64,000 nt of DNA from Hyphodiscus hymeniophilus (GCA_016508695.1 VNKQ01000006.1:2108001-2172000); one strand, 5' to 3'; positions 1-11,932 are shown, counted from the first letter of the stretch. The notes: generated from the sequence alone by a model not told the origin. Numbers and translations: made by a program.

Positions 1-979
1 TTTTTTAAAGTTAAGGTTTCGTATAGGGTTAGTAGGGCTAAATTGCAAGTCTAAAATAAAAGGTAATAAAATATTGCCTTTTATAATTATTAAAAAGGAA
101 GCTTAAAGAGAAAGTTATTGAGGTTAAGTTACTAAAGGCTATTATTACGGGTAGTAAAAGTAGGGCTCTAGTGTAATTAACTTCTTAATTACTATTTAAT
201 AGGGCTATAATAACTTAATAGTTAGTAAGCCTATTATAACAATACGGGCTTAAGTAACTAATTCCGCTAGGGCCGATAGGTATACTCTAAGAAAGCTTCT
301 TAGGTCTTTTAGAAGATAATATTTTATAGACCCTAGTTATATATTTTAGTACGCTAATAGATTTCTCTCTTTTTCTATTACTAAATACCCTTCTTTTAAC
401 CTAAATAGTTTTAAGTAATCTTTATAAAAAATCCCTAAGATTAGTATACTATTAATTTGTTAAATAGTATATAACTTGTAATAGTTTCCGCTATACCCTA
501 TAACTATAAAGGGTCCTCTTTATAATAGGCGCAACTTCTTCTTAGCTAATCTTAAGTTATATAATATAATAAGTTATCTTAGAGTAAAAGTATATATTTA
601 TACTCTTATATTATATCTTAATTTTTATATTTCTCTCTAGTAGTCAGATATTACTATTGCCTCTTATAGGGTCTTTTAATACTTAGCCATATAGTTAAGG
701 ATAGCGTCTTCTTAGCTTATAGTATTTACTAGATTCCTAGGATATAGCGGGTAAAGCTTAGCTTTAGGGTCTTATAAGACTATAATAAGGGAAACCCTTA
801 TATAACCAGAGAAAGTTATCTTTAGATTCTTATCTAAATTAAAGCCTCTTTAAATTTTAAATAAAGAATAACCGAGATACGAAATCTTATATTTATTAAC
901 TTTAAATATAAATAATATAATTCTTTATAAGAAGGTCTTAGGGCTTCCTAACTTTTTTAATACTTATTAAAAGAGATTA

Positions 980-1490
980 TTAGCTTTCTCTATTATCTTA
1001 GTCGACTTTTTAGCTTTTAATAGTAAAGTTACCTAAAGGACCTTTTAATTAGCTATAAACTTCTAGGTTACTACTCTAAAATAAAGGCTAGGGTTAGAGT
1101 AAAAACCTATTAAAAGGCCTTTTTAAGTAAAGAAATCCTTGAGTAATCTTATTGTTTTGGCTTAATTATTTATTATATATATATATATTTAAATAAATCG
1201 AGAAAAATAGTCGATAATTATTAAAATATATTTGCCTTAAGATTTCTAGAAAACTAGAAATAGTCTAATGAAGTTAATACTTAAAAGCTATATTAGTAAG
1301 GTAACCGAGACTTTTAAGAGTATTTAAGAATATAAAGCTAAACTATATTTTATATATTTTAAATATCCTTTAATATAATCGGTTATATCTTTTATTATTT
1401 TAGGCTAATATATCTCTCGGAGATACTTAGAGGTAATCTCTCTTATAAAGTAACCGCCCTAGTTATAGGCTTTGAAAAGGATATTAGTTA
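980..1490 (-). pseudogene. Integrase remnant (zinc-binding region and core)
   Basis: The minus strand near 1330-1490 reads like the HHCC module of retroviral-type integrases (REIYWPKIIKDITDYIKG-like, with the cysteines mostly lost to tyrosine). About 40 codons later comes a core start with IIIDYFSRF, then KDFF, GLLIGFYS and a KSTKIIEKANNLF-like end. Several TAA/TAG codons interrupt it, and tryptophan codons in particular appear to have become stops, as RIP predicts. It follows the reverse transcriptase in the order expected of Ty3/gypsy Pol. Confidence 0.7.
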
Positions 1491-2479
1491 CCTTTTATTT
1501 TATAATATATTATCGCTATTTGCTTTTTTATAAATACTATATTACTTTACTTTTAATCTTATAATTATTATACTTTTAATAAAACGCTTCTTTCTAAATC
1601 TTCCCTAGTCCGTTTAGTATTATATATATTTATAGAAATTATATAACCTTAAAGTACTAGAAAGAGTACTTATATTTTACTATAATTAAAGGTTAGATAA
1701 AGTTTAAAAGTAAAGTTTCCCCTTTATATATAAAAGCTAATATAAAGTTAATAAATATATAATTTATATATAAAGATTCTATTACTAAATTTACTTTCTC
1801 TCTTATAAGAATATCTTACTTCTTTATTTATTATTTTATAAATATACTTATTAGGTCGTCTTACTATAGCTTTATTCCTTTAAGAAGCTCTTTATATTCT
1901 CTTTTCTTATCTTTTTAGATTTATTTTAGCCGCCCCTTATTGTCTTCTCTTAATTATTTATACTTTTAAAAGTTATATATATATTCCTTATCGGGGAAGA
2001 TTATTTGTAAAAGAGTATTTATAATCTTATTCTTTAATCCGGGAATATATTTAATCTTTATATTTAAATTTCAAAGTTTATATACTTATTAGGCATATAT
2101 CCTTTCTTAGTTAAAGGACTTTAAAAAGTAGGTAAAAGGTTAGTAGTCTATAAAGATTATACTCTTTTCCGGACCCCTTATTATATATTTATACTTCTAG
2201 TAAAATTCTATAATTATTAATAGTTCTCTCTTATATACTTTATAGTTATACTAACTCTTATTAAAAGTAAATAAATTAAATAAAATAAGAACCTTAACCC
2301 CGTTTTAGATTTGCAAAATAGTATACTTTACTTTATATAGTAAAGTATTTAAAAAGAATAATACTATAAATTTATAGTTATAGCTATATATATTAACTAC
2401 TTTTGCTACTTTTTATTTTATTAGCTTAAAAGCTAGTTATTCCGAGCTTCTCTATTTCTATAATATATCTCCCGTAAAG

Positions 2480-3330
2480 TAAGTTAATAAACGGGATAAT
2501 TTGGCGAAGTTTTTAATCTATCTTTTAATAATTTATACTATTCTTTAAAACTTTCGTATATTTATAGGATCTCTTAGGGTTAGGAAACTTCTAATCCTAT
2601 TAGTACGTCTTAGCTTATACTAAAGTAAGCCTTTAACCTTATACTTAATTCCTAAGACTAAAATAATCTTAGTAAATAACTTAAGCTTTTTAAAGGAAAG
2701 TTTTAGTTATAACTATAAAAGTCGGGGCAAGAGATATTATTTTAGAAAGGCGTAAGCTATAAGAAAGTCTTTTATCTCTAAAAAGATATTATTTATATAA
2801 AACTTATATACGGGTAATTAGTCTCTAGTAAATAAGAAAAGAGATAGTTTAGGGAGAGACTATAATTTATTATCTTAGTATAGGGCTAGAATAGGCTTTA
2901 GGGCAATATATATAAGCTTTATTATAGAGAAAGCTAAGGTAATTAACCCTTATAGCATTTGGGTAGGCTAGAGTTATCTAATCCCTAGGATAGAAAATAT
3001 AAAGTAATATTAGTATAAAGGGTAAATTCTAATTGACTAGTATATATATTTAAGATTAAAGTAAAAGTAGTATTTATAGTCTAAGTGCGAAAGATAATTA
3101 TAAGCCTCTAATATTAGAATAATATAATAACTAGGGATATCTTCCTTTATATTTTAGTAATTAAAAGTAACCCGGAACTCTTAACTTCCCGCTTTAAATT
3201 CTTTTAACTTATTTATAAGGATAGCTTGTACGTTTTAGTCTAATAATTCCCTATTTGCAACTATTATTCTCTTAAAGAATCTATACTTTAAACCTTTTTA
3301 AATTATTTTATTTAACTAGGCTTTTTATAT
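2480..3330 (-). pseudogene. Reverse transcriptase remnant of the gypsy element
   Basis: Read on the minus strand with stops ignored, this matches the fungal gypsy reverse transcriptase palm and thumb. It contains a RVTFxYxNIKEDIP-like start, then the catalytic box, then the LLPRLL and KLSFKKLK segments and a WIKNFAEL-like end. The catalytic YMDD motif at 2785-2799 now reads YINN: both GAT aspartate codons have become AAT. G-to-A on the coding strand is what RIP of the opposite strand produces. No intact frame remains. Confidence 0.75.
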
Positions 3331-4745
3331 AAGAGGCTATCTTCTCTATACTTTTACCGAATAGGGTTAAGTGCCTTCTTTTAGGCGTATATAGTATTTG
3401 TATAAATTAGTAGCTAGGATCTTATATAATTCTATTATATTTAATTCTCGATAAGTATAAAAGAGTCGTTTTACTTAAGTTATATCTTTTAAGGTAAGAA
3501 TAACTTCTTTTAGCTAGATTCTTATAAAGTCAAACTATATATTTACTTCTTTTTATAAGTCTTGTAATATAAGTAAGTATATAACTAAATAACGGGTAAA
3601 GAAGCTTTGTAAGGTAATTATTCCCCTTAGGGCCGGGTTTACAAGGGAAGTATATATAACCCTAAGTAATAGTCTAGGCAAAGGATTTGGGAACGGTTAT
3701 AATAATAGAGATTAGTAAACTAATATTAGTATAGTAAGTCCAAACAAATTAGCTCTTTAGAGATATAATATATAGCTTAGAAATACCCTAATTTATATTA
3801 TAAATCTAATTTGTAATACTAGGGGAACCTTTAATTCGTAAAACCCCTACTTAATTAATTAGGTAAATCTATAATTATTAGTGACCCTAGACTTGTTCTT
3901 AGCTATAAAGCCCCTTTTATAGAGATACTCTATATATATAAATACTTCCCTTATATAGAGACGTTTTGCTATTAGAGATAACTAAGGGATTACTTCTCTT
4001 TCTTTTATTAATTTCGTAATATAAAGTAAGTAATAAGAGGTAAAAGTTATAAGTAACTACTTTGGCGCAACTAATTTTAGGGTTATATACTTATCGGGGG
4101 AAAAAGCTTTCTCTTATTTAAATTCTTTTTTACTTTATAATGCGAAAGAGTAAAAGTTAACCGGCTTATACTTTTTTTCTTTTGTAAATAAAGGCTTATT
4201 ATAACCCCAACTTTTTTATTTTCTTATACTTAAAAGGGAACCCTTTAAGATAGCCTTCCTCTTTTATTTAAGCCCTTTTATAACTTACTTAAGTCTTCGC
4301 TAGTTTAAGAGTTTTCTAAAGTATTATTAGTAAAAGAGCTATAAAAAGTATTAGATTCTTTTAAAGTATTAGTATCGTCTTTTAACTTTATTTATATTAG
4401 AATAATTACTTTAGACTCCGGGACCTTTGCCTTTACTAGTTTCTTATTAGATTTGTAAAAATAAACTAGGATTTATACCGATAAATACTTCTTATTAATT
4501 GGGTTAAGTAAGTAAAGGATAAGCTAGTATTCTAAAGAGGGAATAAAAGTAAGTCCCTAAATAATAGTCAACTTCTCTCTTTTGGTTACGTTACTAATTA
4601 CTATTATACTCTCTCGAATTGTAATCTTTATATTAATATTATAGAGCCAAGGGAGTCCCAATAAGAGGCTTAACTCTTTGTCTAGTGGTCTATATAAGGG
4701 TCGAAGGAAGACATATACTATTCTCCAAATTCCAAGTGCCCCCCA

Positions 4746-5167
4746 CAAATTTGTATCGGTATAAGGGGAGAAAAGGGATGATCATTTGTTCTGTCACAAG
4801 GTTTCTCTAAATACAAGTTGGTGCCTTAAAGACTAGGCCGCAGGCTAAAAACCCCTCGTGACTTCCCCATCTTCACAGTTAGAGCCAGCCGTGACCTCGG
4901 GTCGGCTATCTACCCCACACTACGCTACAAGTCCTATTCCGGCTTGGACGATTGTGGAGTCAGGTGAGGCTTCGTGCTTCCTGCTTCTTGTCCCCGATTT
5001 CCCCTCTGTTGTGTACCTCCTTTTCCTACATTCTAGTGAATTAGGCCTTGCGGACGAAAACAAGTTCCATTATATTTAGCCCGTCGCATTGTTCTGCGGA
5101 TCTATTTTGTCTTCAATCGAGCCCTTGGCAGGTCTGAAATCAAAGCTGAAGCTGAAGCCTCGTAAAA
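4746..5167. other. Transposon edge and acyl-CoA ligase promoter region
   Basis: Base composition switches sharply from AT-rich to balanced at about 4745. The remaining 420 bases hold no convincing gene and form the upstream region of the acyl-CoA ligase that begins at 5168. The small open frames at 4858 and 5089 look incidental. Confidence 0.5.
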
Positions 5168-7105
5168 ATGCCCATTCATTCCCGCTGGACAATCCCCTTG
5201 GACTTATGCTCCTTCCAGACCTACTTGTTAGGTCAGCCTGGCTCAGTTCTCTCCGACAAAGTCGCCTTTCTCGATGCCGATCGACCAGACACGCATTACC
5301 TTACACAAAAGACCTTCAGATTATGGTGTCAACGTCTAGCAATTGGCCTGCGAAAAGCGGGATTGGAAGAGGGGGATCGAGTGCTCTTGTTTTCCGGAAA
5401 CAACATATGGTTCCCTGTTGTCTTCGTTGGAGTGCTCATGGCAGGCGGCATTTTCACGGGTGCGAACCCTGGATACGTAGCCAGGGAATTGGCTTATCAG
5501 TTGAAAGACTCGGGCTCAAAGTTTCTCCTGTGCGCGGATGCCAGTTTGGATATGGGGATCGAGGCTGCAAAGAGTATCGGTATGCCGAAAGATCGGGTTT
5601 TCCGATTCGATGATGAAGTTTTTGATGGGATAGGCAAATCCAGGCTGGCCGTGAGGCACTGGATTAGACTGTTTGCTCCTGAAGCCGAGTCGAAGGACTT
5701 CGCGTGGCGTGAGGTAGAAGATCCTAAGAACGCCATCTGCTGCTTGAACTATAGTTCCGGCACCACGGGCGTACCGAAAGGGGTAATGATTACGCATTAT
5801 AACTATATTGCAAACTCGACACAGTTTGCTCACCTGGCTTATCTACACCCAGAGAATGAAGAGCGGACGAAGGCAGCGTGCGTATCCCCAGAAATGTGCC
5901 AACTAACGGCTTACCTATTCAAAAAAAAACATCTGTTTCATACAATTACTTGACTTCCGAATCGGATTGTTCGATACTGACTATTTATATCCAGAAGGTG
6001 GCTTTGTTATCTTCCCATGTATCACGCGATGGCTCAAACAATATACATCGGGGGTGGTCCTAAGAGAGGCATCCCCGTCTACATCATGAAGAAATTCGAT
6101 TTTGTAGGAATGTTAGAGGCGATTCAAAAGTACAAAATCACGACCCTTCATATGGTTCCACCTATTGTAGTAGTATGTAAAACTCTTCCCCGCTCTTTAC
6201 TGTGATCTGACAGGTCAGGCACTTGCGAAATCGCCCCTTTCAAAGAAATATGATCTCAGCAGCGTGATTGAAATCGGGTCTGGAGCAGCTCCTCTTGGTG
6301 GAGATGCCATCAATCAAGCCGAAGCGTTGTGGCCAGCCGGCGATCGAAAATTGAAGCAAGGCTGGGGCATGACTGAGGCCACATGCTCGTTGCTGGGCTG
6401 GGATCCTAATGTCGAGTCAGTTCCAGACTCGGTAGGAGAATTGAATGCGAATTGCCACGCCAAGATCATGGATATGCATTGCAAGAATGAGGTAAGGAGG
6501 GGTGAAAGAGGAGAGATCTGGGTACAGGCACCAAAGTACGTACATCGTGTGGATGGTGAGCGACATTGGTGCTAACGTGCAACAGTATCATGAAGGGTTA
6601 TTGGCATAACGAAAAAGCAACCGCGGAAACCTTTGTGGATGGACCTGATGGGAGGTGGATGAGAACTGGAGATATCGCATATGTCGACGACAAAGGCCGG
6701 TTCTACATCGTCGATCGAATGAAGGAGCTCATAAAAGTGAAGGGCAATCAAGTTGCGCCCGCAGAGCTCGAAGCCCTCTTACTCGAGCATCCTCAGATAT
6801 CTGATGCAGCGGTGGTGGGCGTCACAATCCAGAGCGAAGAAGTACCGAGAGCATATGTTGTGGTACAGGAGGGGAACAAGGCAGACGCGAAAGGGATCCA
6901 GGAATGGTTAGCAAACAGAGTAAGCCGGCACAAGCGTATTGTCGGAGGATGTGTATTTGTGGAGACCATTCCTAAGAATCCTGTAAGTGATACTTTTGTG
7001 ACATAAAGACTGTGAGCTGATGTCATGCAGTCGGGGAAGATTTTGAGAAAGCAATTGCGAGAGCGAGCGCAAGAAGAAGTTGGGGACAAGAAGGCGAGGC
7101 TGTAA
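5168..7105 (+). CDS. 4-coumarate-CoA ligase-like acyl-CoA synthetase
   Basis: Adenylate-forming acyl-CoA ligase: activates a carboxylic acid with ATP and transfers it to CoA. Exons 5168-5877, 5995-6172, 6219-6535, 6586-6982 and 7031-7105 give 558 residues, the usual length for fungal 4CL-like enzymes. Visible motifs are the P-loop YSSGTTGVPKGV (about 195-206), GWGMTEAT (about 344), the hinge MRTGDIAYVD (about 428) and the catalytic lysine segment PSGKILRK close to the C-terminus. The protein ends in ARL, a plausible variant of the peroxisomal targeting signal PTS1, so import into peroxisomes is likely. The start fits the family N-terminus (MPIHSRW, then a DADRPDTHYLT-like segment). Its substrate (phenylpropanoid, fatty or other aryl acid) cannot be read from sequence. 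It sits directly beside the degraded retrotransposon but is itself intact. Confidence 0.9.
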
Positions 7106-7321
7106 ATACGATGAATGAGACTGAGCGTTTGAACAATTGGTTGCTCTAGTGTGTTATCTCCACATTGGTGATTGAGTATTGGTATCTCACCACAGAACTG
7201 CGTGCTTTATTAGTTTCTTACAAAGTTGTTCATCAATCTAGAGAGTTCTCATTCGATACTCCGCAGATCAGGTCATGAGAAGCACCAGTATGCTGGTCAC
7301 CGTAGCTGCCGCTGTGCCATA

Positions 7322-9079
7322 TCATGTGCTCGAAATGGCCTGAGGATTCTCAAATACTCTATTCGGATCCCACGCCTGTTTTATACTCACAAGCCTCGCG
7401 TAATGCTGAAGCCAGTACGCCGTGTGTGCTTGTGTCGCATTCAAAGTCGGATCAGCGTAGTTGATGTACATGCCGAATGTTGTCGTGTTCATCGTGCGGG
7501 TGATTGCATTCACCCAACCATTGAGGAAGCTAAACCCATTGGAGGGGTATGTACCGGAGTCAACGCGATCATAGAACTCGTATTTGAAGAGCGCTGAACG
7601 ATGCACGTACGAAGTTGCGTCGACCGGCACGCTCGAGACAGCAGAGGTTGCACCACCGTGTCTAGTATTATGATCAGGAACGTCCTAATAAGTAAAGTTA
7701 CATATCACTTACAGATCTATTATCAAATACCAGTCCTAGTAGTGGTCAGTGCAAAGTCTCGTTCAACGTAAATTGTATAAGACGTACCCGAGAAATTGAT
7801 CTCGCGGTGGTGGCCCAGTATGCCCAGAAGGCGTCCATCGCTGGTCCTGAGACGTTAACTGTCATTAAGCTTTTTGCAAACTGTGCAAGGTTAGTCAATA
7901 AACTTTTCCTAGGCAGTCGAACCACTCACAAATGTTTCATGCTAAGAATTTATCAATTAGCTGGATGCCAACATGAAATACGATGAATGTGGACTCACGA
8001 GGTTATAATCCAAAGGCGTGGTGAGGTTTCCATTCGCATTCGCCGTCAGCGTATCCAGCCACCCCATCGTTTGTACGCTACTTAAGAAAGGATTTCCTCC
8101 CAGCTGTGCAAGGAGCGGCGTCATCTCGCTGGTGAAGGCGGTTCGGTTGCCGTAAAAAACTCCTGACAACGAAAAAACGAACGAGTTGAGATACAACCTC
8201 ATATTCATCGGCTTCGACATGGTGGTGTTGGTATAGACATGTAGAGTCGCAAACGCTGTTCGGGCTTGAGCCTGGGTCCAGAAAAAGTCGTACTGGAAGA
8301 CGACGTTCGAATTCGGCGCAGGAAATGTCTGAAATTGAAATGAAGTGACGATTCCATATGATTGTCCGGCACCTTGGAGAGCCCAAAAGAGGTCCGGATT
8401 CGTGGTCCTCGACGCTGTGACAACGCTACTATTGGCTAGGACTACATTTGCAGAGATCAGATTATCAAGGGCGAGTCCGTATGTGTGAGAGGCGAAGCCG
8501 TAGCCTCCATGAAGGACATGACCACCTACACCAACCCTAAACCATATTAGCGATGAATTTCCGCAGAGAGAGAGACTGAAAATACCCTGGGCATGAGCCG
8601 TGACTGAGTGCTCTTTGACCTTGATTCCACAACGCCGTCGCAACATTCCCAAGACGAGCTCCAGGACCGACCGTCGCCATACCAGTCGAGTTGTTCAACG
8701 TCACGTTGAAAAAGTACTTCATATCCACCATCAGATGCCCATCTTCACCTCCAAGCCCATGCGAAGCGTAGCTGTGCCCGCCCGATTTTGGAGAAATGAA
8801 GAGTCCCAAACTAGCCCCACAAGATACCGCTGCTTGGACTTGAGCTACTGTAGTCGGGACGGCGACCGCAATGGGTGTGAATGGTAGTCGAAGGTTAAAA
8901 GGCTCAATGGCAGCTGTGAAGTTTGATGTTCCTGGGAGGTCTTGTGGTACCTTTGCGTTCGCGAGGCAGTTGCTTATGGTGGTATTTGCTCGCCTTTGAA
9001 TCCGCACATCTGCGGATACTACTGATACGAACAAGAGGCAAATAACGTAAAGATACATATTGTAGATGGTGTTTTGCAA
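7322..9079 (-). CDS. Secreted BBE-like FAD oxidase, bicovalent flavin type
   Basis: Berberine-bridge/glucooligosaccharide-oxidase-like flavoprotein. Exons (minus) are 8586-9079, 7999-8536, 7930-7941, 7788-7880, 7713-7735 and 7322-7661: 1500 bases, 499 residues. A start at 9058 is also possible. It opens with a hydrophobic signal peptide. The FAD_binding_4 domain contains SGGHSY, whose histidine (about 102) is the usual 8-alpha flavin link, and SCPGVGVGGH, whose cysteine (about 163) matches the second, 6-S-cysteinyl link of carbohydrate oxidases. The C-terminal BBE domain is present (INYADP, then WDPNRVFENPQ). There are many N-glycosylation sequons. The third exon is only 12 bases. Such enzymes oxidise sugars or alcohols with O2, giving lactones or ketones and H2O2. 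It is divergent from a secreted lactonase. The substrate is inferred, not shown. Confidence 0.9.
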
Positions 9080-9789
9080 GCCAACACAACGTGAGAGACA
9101 TCAACGATTAAGGTCTTGAAAGCTTGTCGGAGTCATTCAGAAGTGCTCGCTGACTTCAGTTAAACATTCCGTATGTGCGAGCTCCAGGCAACCATTAATG
9201 GCCGCTACATATTGGCTTATGTCTGAAAATTGTGTCGTGTATGCATATTGTCTAAAAAGCTCACCATCCTCCTTGCCAACCTACAAAGACGGCTGGGACA
9301 ATCTATCGAAAGGAGAGAAGATAGACAATACAAATGAGGATGCAATACAATCTAGCCAATTCAAAAATACAAAATTTCATCTCACCACTGGGTCCAAGGA
9401 ATCTTGGGAATTTTCGTTTACACCACAGTGTCGTGGGTGAATTGCCGGATCACTATGAAAACCTGAATGTGCAGACCGGCGGCTGATAATATTTGCCTAA
9501 ATCTGTTGTTGAGTCCAAACAGCACGTCGATAGTACCAAATTATTAACTGCCATTGGTTTCGAGTACAGTGGGGTTTTGTCTTATGGCACAGCGCGGATA
9601 GGGGCTTTCAATCTACTCTGCGACATTTTCCAAAGTTGGGTCTTTGTGTCAGGTTTTAGCCGCCGCCGAAATATCAAATTTGATGTTATAACTTGATTGA
9701 GATAGAACGACTTGCCAGGAAATACCGGAAGTCTCTCTTGGTGATTGAGGTTGTTCACGATCTGAGATATTTGTGTCAAAAATTTCAGT
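9080..9789. other. Shared intergenic region between oxidase and lactonase
   Basis: About 710 bases between two divergent start codons. I see only short incidental frames (for example 9198-9440) with no family resemblance. It probably holds the promoters of both neighbours. No TATA box or operator stands out. Confidence 0.4.
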
Positions 9790-10949
9790 ATGCGACGCCA
9801 TAGTTTCTCTTTCCTACTCCTTTCCCCATTGTTGACTTCTTCACACGGAGCGAATCTATTCGTCTCCCACTACAGCGGTACGGTCTACACTTTGACCTTG
9901 TCGAACAATAGTGATGGAGCGTACTCGTTGACTTTAAACACCTCACTCTATATTGGAGGTCAACCAAGCTGGTTGACATGGGACTCGAGCACTCGAACAT
10001 TATATATCCCTGACGAAACCGAATACTTTGGGACACCGAATGCATGGTCGGTGGCGGCAGCGACCAACGGAGCCCTTTCGTTGACTGGCAAGGCAACTGC
10101 AATTGGGGGCGGTGTTGCGAATACGTTGTACGGAAATCACCAGTATCTTGCCACGGCACATTAGTAGGATCTCTCTCCATAGCCAGTTTCAATTTACTGA
10201 CACACCATTTCAGCGACTTGTCTCAAATCACGACCTTCAAGCTTCCATTGACATCGTCTTCAACTCCTCTGCAGAAGATTGCATTGAATATGACGGGCCC
10301 AGGAACGGTTCCAAATCGTCAGAATGCAGCACACCCACACGAAGTGCTTCTAGACCCGACGGGAGCATTTCTCCTGGTGCCTGATCTAGGAGCAGACCAG
10401 ATTCGTATTTATCAGATCGGAAGCACGGGTCTTCTGACTGCTTGCCCGAGCTACTTCGAGCTTGGAGGCACTGGCCCACGCCACGGAGCGTTCAGCGCCA
10501 ACGGAAGCATTCTATACGTCGCGAATGAGCTCTCAAACTCAGTCCACACATTCGGGATGGCATACAATAACAGTCGCATCACACTGAAGAAACTTCAATC
10601 GTTGACAACCTTCCCAAAGAATGCCACAGCTCCGACGGGAACGAAAGTTGCCGAGGTGCATGTAAAGGACAATTTTATATATGCCGCAAATCGCAATGAT
10701 CTCTCCTTCTCCCCAAGTGATTCCATAGCATCATTTTCACTGAACTCGGTGGGGCTCATGGCTTTCATGAACATCACCTCGTCTGGCGGGTGGCATCCGA
10801 GAACGTTTGATATCAACAAAGCAGGAGATATGATAGCGATTGGTGATCAAACTTCAGCCAATGTGGCTATCGTGAAGAGGAACATCACGACAGGGGAGCT
10901 GGGCCCACAACTCGCAAGCTTGAGGGTTTCCACTGTAGGAACGGCTTAG
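9790..10949 (+). CDS. Secreted lactonase, seven-bladed beta-propeller family
   Basis: Protein of the 6-phosphogluconolactonase/carboxymuconate-cyclase-like lactonase fold. Exons 9790-10163 and 10214-10949 give 369 residues. It starts with a clear signal peptide (MRRHSFSFLLLSPLL...), so it is likely extracellular rather than a pentose-phosphate enzyme. Family features include the HPHEVLLDPTGAFLLVPDLGAD strand region, GPRHGAFSANG, an ILYVANELSNSV-like blade and GGWHPRTFDIN. Several sequons fit secretion. It is transcribed away from a secreted FAD sugar-oxidase-like gene, which suggests it hydrolyses lactones that oxidase makes. That partnership is inference from position and known chemistry. 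The intron is 50 bases and splits a tyrosine codon. Confidence 0.88.
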
Positions 10950-11044
10950 AATGATAATGGTCTGAGTGCGGTCCTTTGGGACCAGTAGAGAAGTCGATTA
11001 TTCTGAACCTCGTCAATGCGATGACAATTCATCTAAAATGAGAC

Positions 11045-11932
11045 TCAACTGCGAGCCTCTTCAAGTTCAGCAGTGCCGCCAATCCAGCATCCGACAATCT
11101 CACCAGCTGTCCCCTTTCTAAACCGAATCGTAATACTTGATGGAGCACCCATTTTCCTGCCCTGCTTCACCACAATCTCGTTTTCTGTATCAACCTGCCC
11201 ATTCTCCAGCAACGCAAACGCCAGCGCAGATGCCGCAATTCCAGTCGCCGCGTCCTCTGGGTAGCCCGAGTTCTTTGGAAACTGTCGTGCCGAAAAGACC
11301 TGCTTCCCTTCACCAGTGACTGCCGCATAAGGATACAATCCTGTACTATCGATACGCTCACACAAATTTCTCACAGACGCGGAATCTGGATGGAGGCTAT
11401 CCAGGATGTCAAGGCTTTGCATCGGTATCGCTGTCTTCACCCTGCTTGTATTTGAATTTTGGATCGGATATTTTGAGCTGAGATCCGAGGCTGGAATACC
11501 CAACGTAGGAAAGAAATCCTCGTAATTGCGGTTGGCACTCGTTATTGCTCCAACGACTCCTCTGTTCTGCGAAATCTCTACCCACGTTACTTCCTTCCTC
11601 TTTGTCACATTTGCTTCGACGACGCCACTCTTGGTCCAGATCCGTAGGTGGTCTATTCGAAGTCTCCCCAGCTTCTCCAGCATCCACACTGCGCCAACGG
11701 TGGCATGGCCACACATTTCCATCTCATGTTCCGGGACCCAGAAGCGGAACTCGTAGTCACAGCCCGAGTTTCCGGGGGCAGGGAAGATGAACCCGCTCTC
11801 GTGGCCAGCCGATGCAGCCACTGACTGCATGTCTGCATCCGTCATGCCAATGGAATCCACGACGAGGGGAAGTGGGTTGCCACCGTTTGGCCCATCGGCA
11901 AAGATCCGAAGATGATAGACTTGAGAGGCCAT
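11045..11932 (-). CDS. PhzF-family isomerase/epimerase-like protein
   Basis: Single-exon protein of 295 residues, the normal size for the family. The N-terminal half has the characteristic NGGNPLPLV, the AAxAGHESGFIF segment carrying the likely catalytic glutamate, FWVPEHEMEMCGHATVG, and a C-terminal copy of the fold with DAATGIAASALA followed by VVKQGRKMGAPSSI. PhzF proteins are two-domain, diaminopimelate-epimerase-like enzymes. The phenazine role belongs to bacteria, and fungal members have largely unknown substrates. It ends about 95 bases from the convergent lactonase, and the two 3' ends may overlap in transcripts. Confidence 0.9.
   Translation of the reverse strand: MASQVYHLRIFADGPNGGNPLPLVVDSIGMTDADMQSVAASAGHESGFIFPAPGNSGCDYEFRFWVPEHEMEMCGHATVGAVWMLEKLGRLRIDHLRIWTKSGVVEANVTKRKEVTWVEISQNRGVVGAITSANRNYEDFFPTLGIPASDLSSKYPIQNSNTSRVKTAIPMQSLDILDSLHPDSASVRNLCERIDSTGLYPYAAVTGEGKQVFSARQFPKNSGYPEDAATGIAASALAFALLENGQVDTENEIVVKQGRKMGAPSSITIRFRKGTAGEIVGCWIGGTAELEEARS

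Larger units (their letters stand above)
1..4745 (-). mobile_element. RIP-degraded Ty3/gypsy retrotransposon remnant
   Basis: This block is very rich in A, T and TpA and strongly depleted in CpA and TpG, the signature of repeat-induced point mutation acting on both strands. There are stops in every frame, yet the minus strand still reads as a gypsy Pol in the expected order. A retropepsin-like piece with LLLGLPWL lies near 4560-4720. A reverse-transcriptase region lies near 2480-3330. An integrase zinc-binding region lies near 1330-1490 and an integrase core with IIIDYFSRF near 980-1290. The element enters at the left edge, so one end is missing. Similarity stops abruptly near 4720-4745, with no gag or LTR to the right, so that end is also truncated. 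It is surely inactive. The family call rests on motif reading, not on a search. Confidence 0.85.

Noticed and set aside
9790..10949. Intracellular 6-phosphogluconolactonase of the pentose phosphate pathway
   Set aside because: A clear signal peptide and several N-glycosylation sequons point to secretion.
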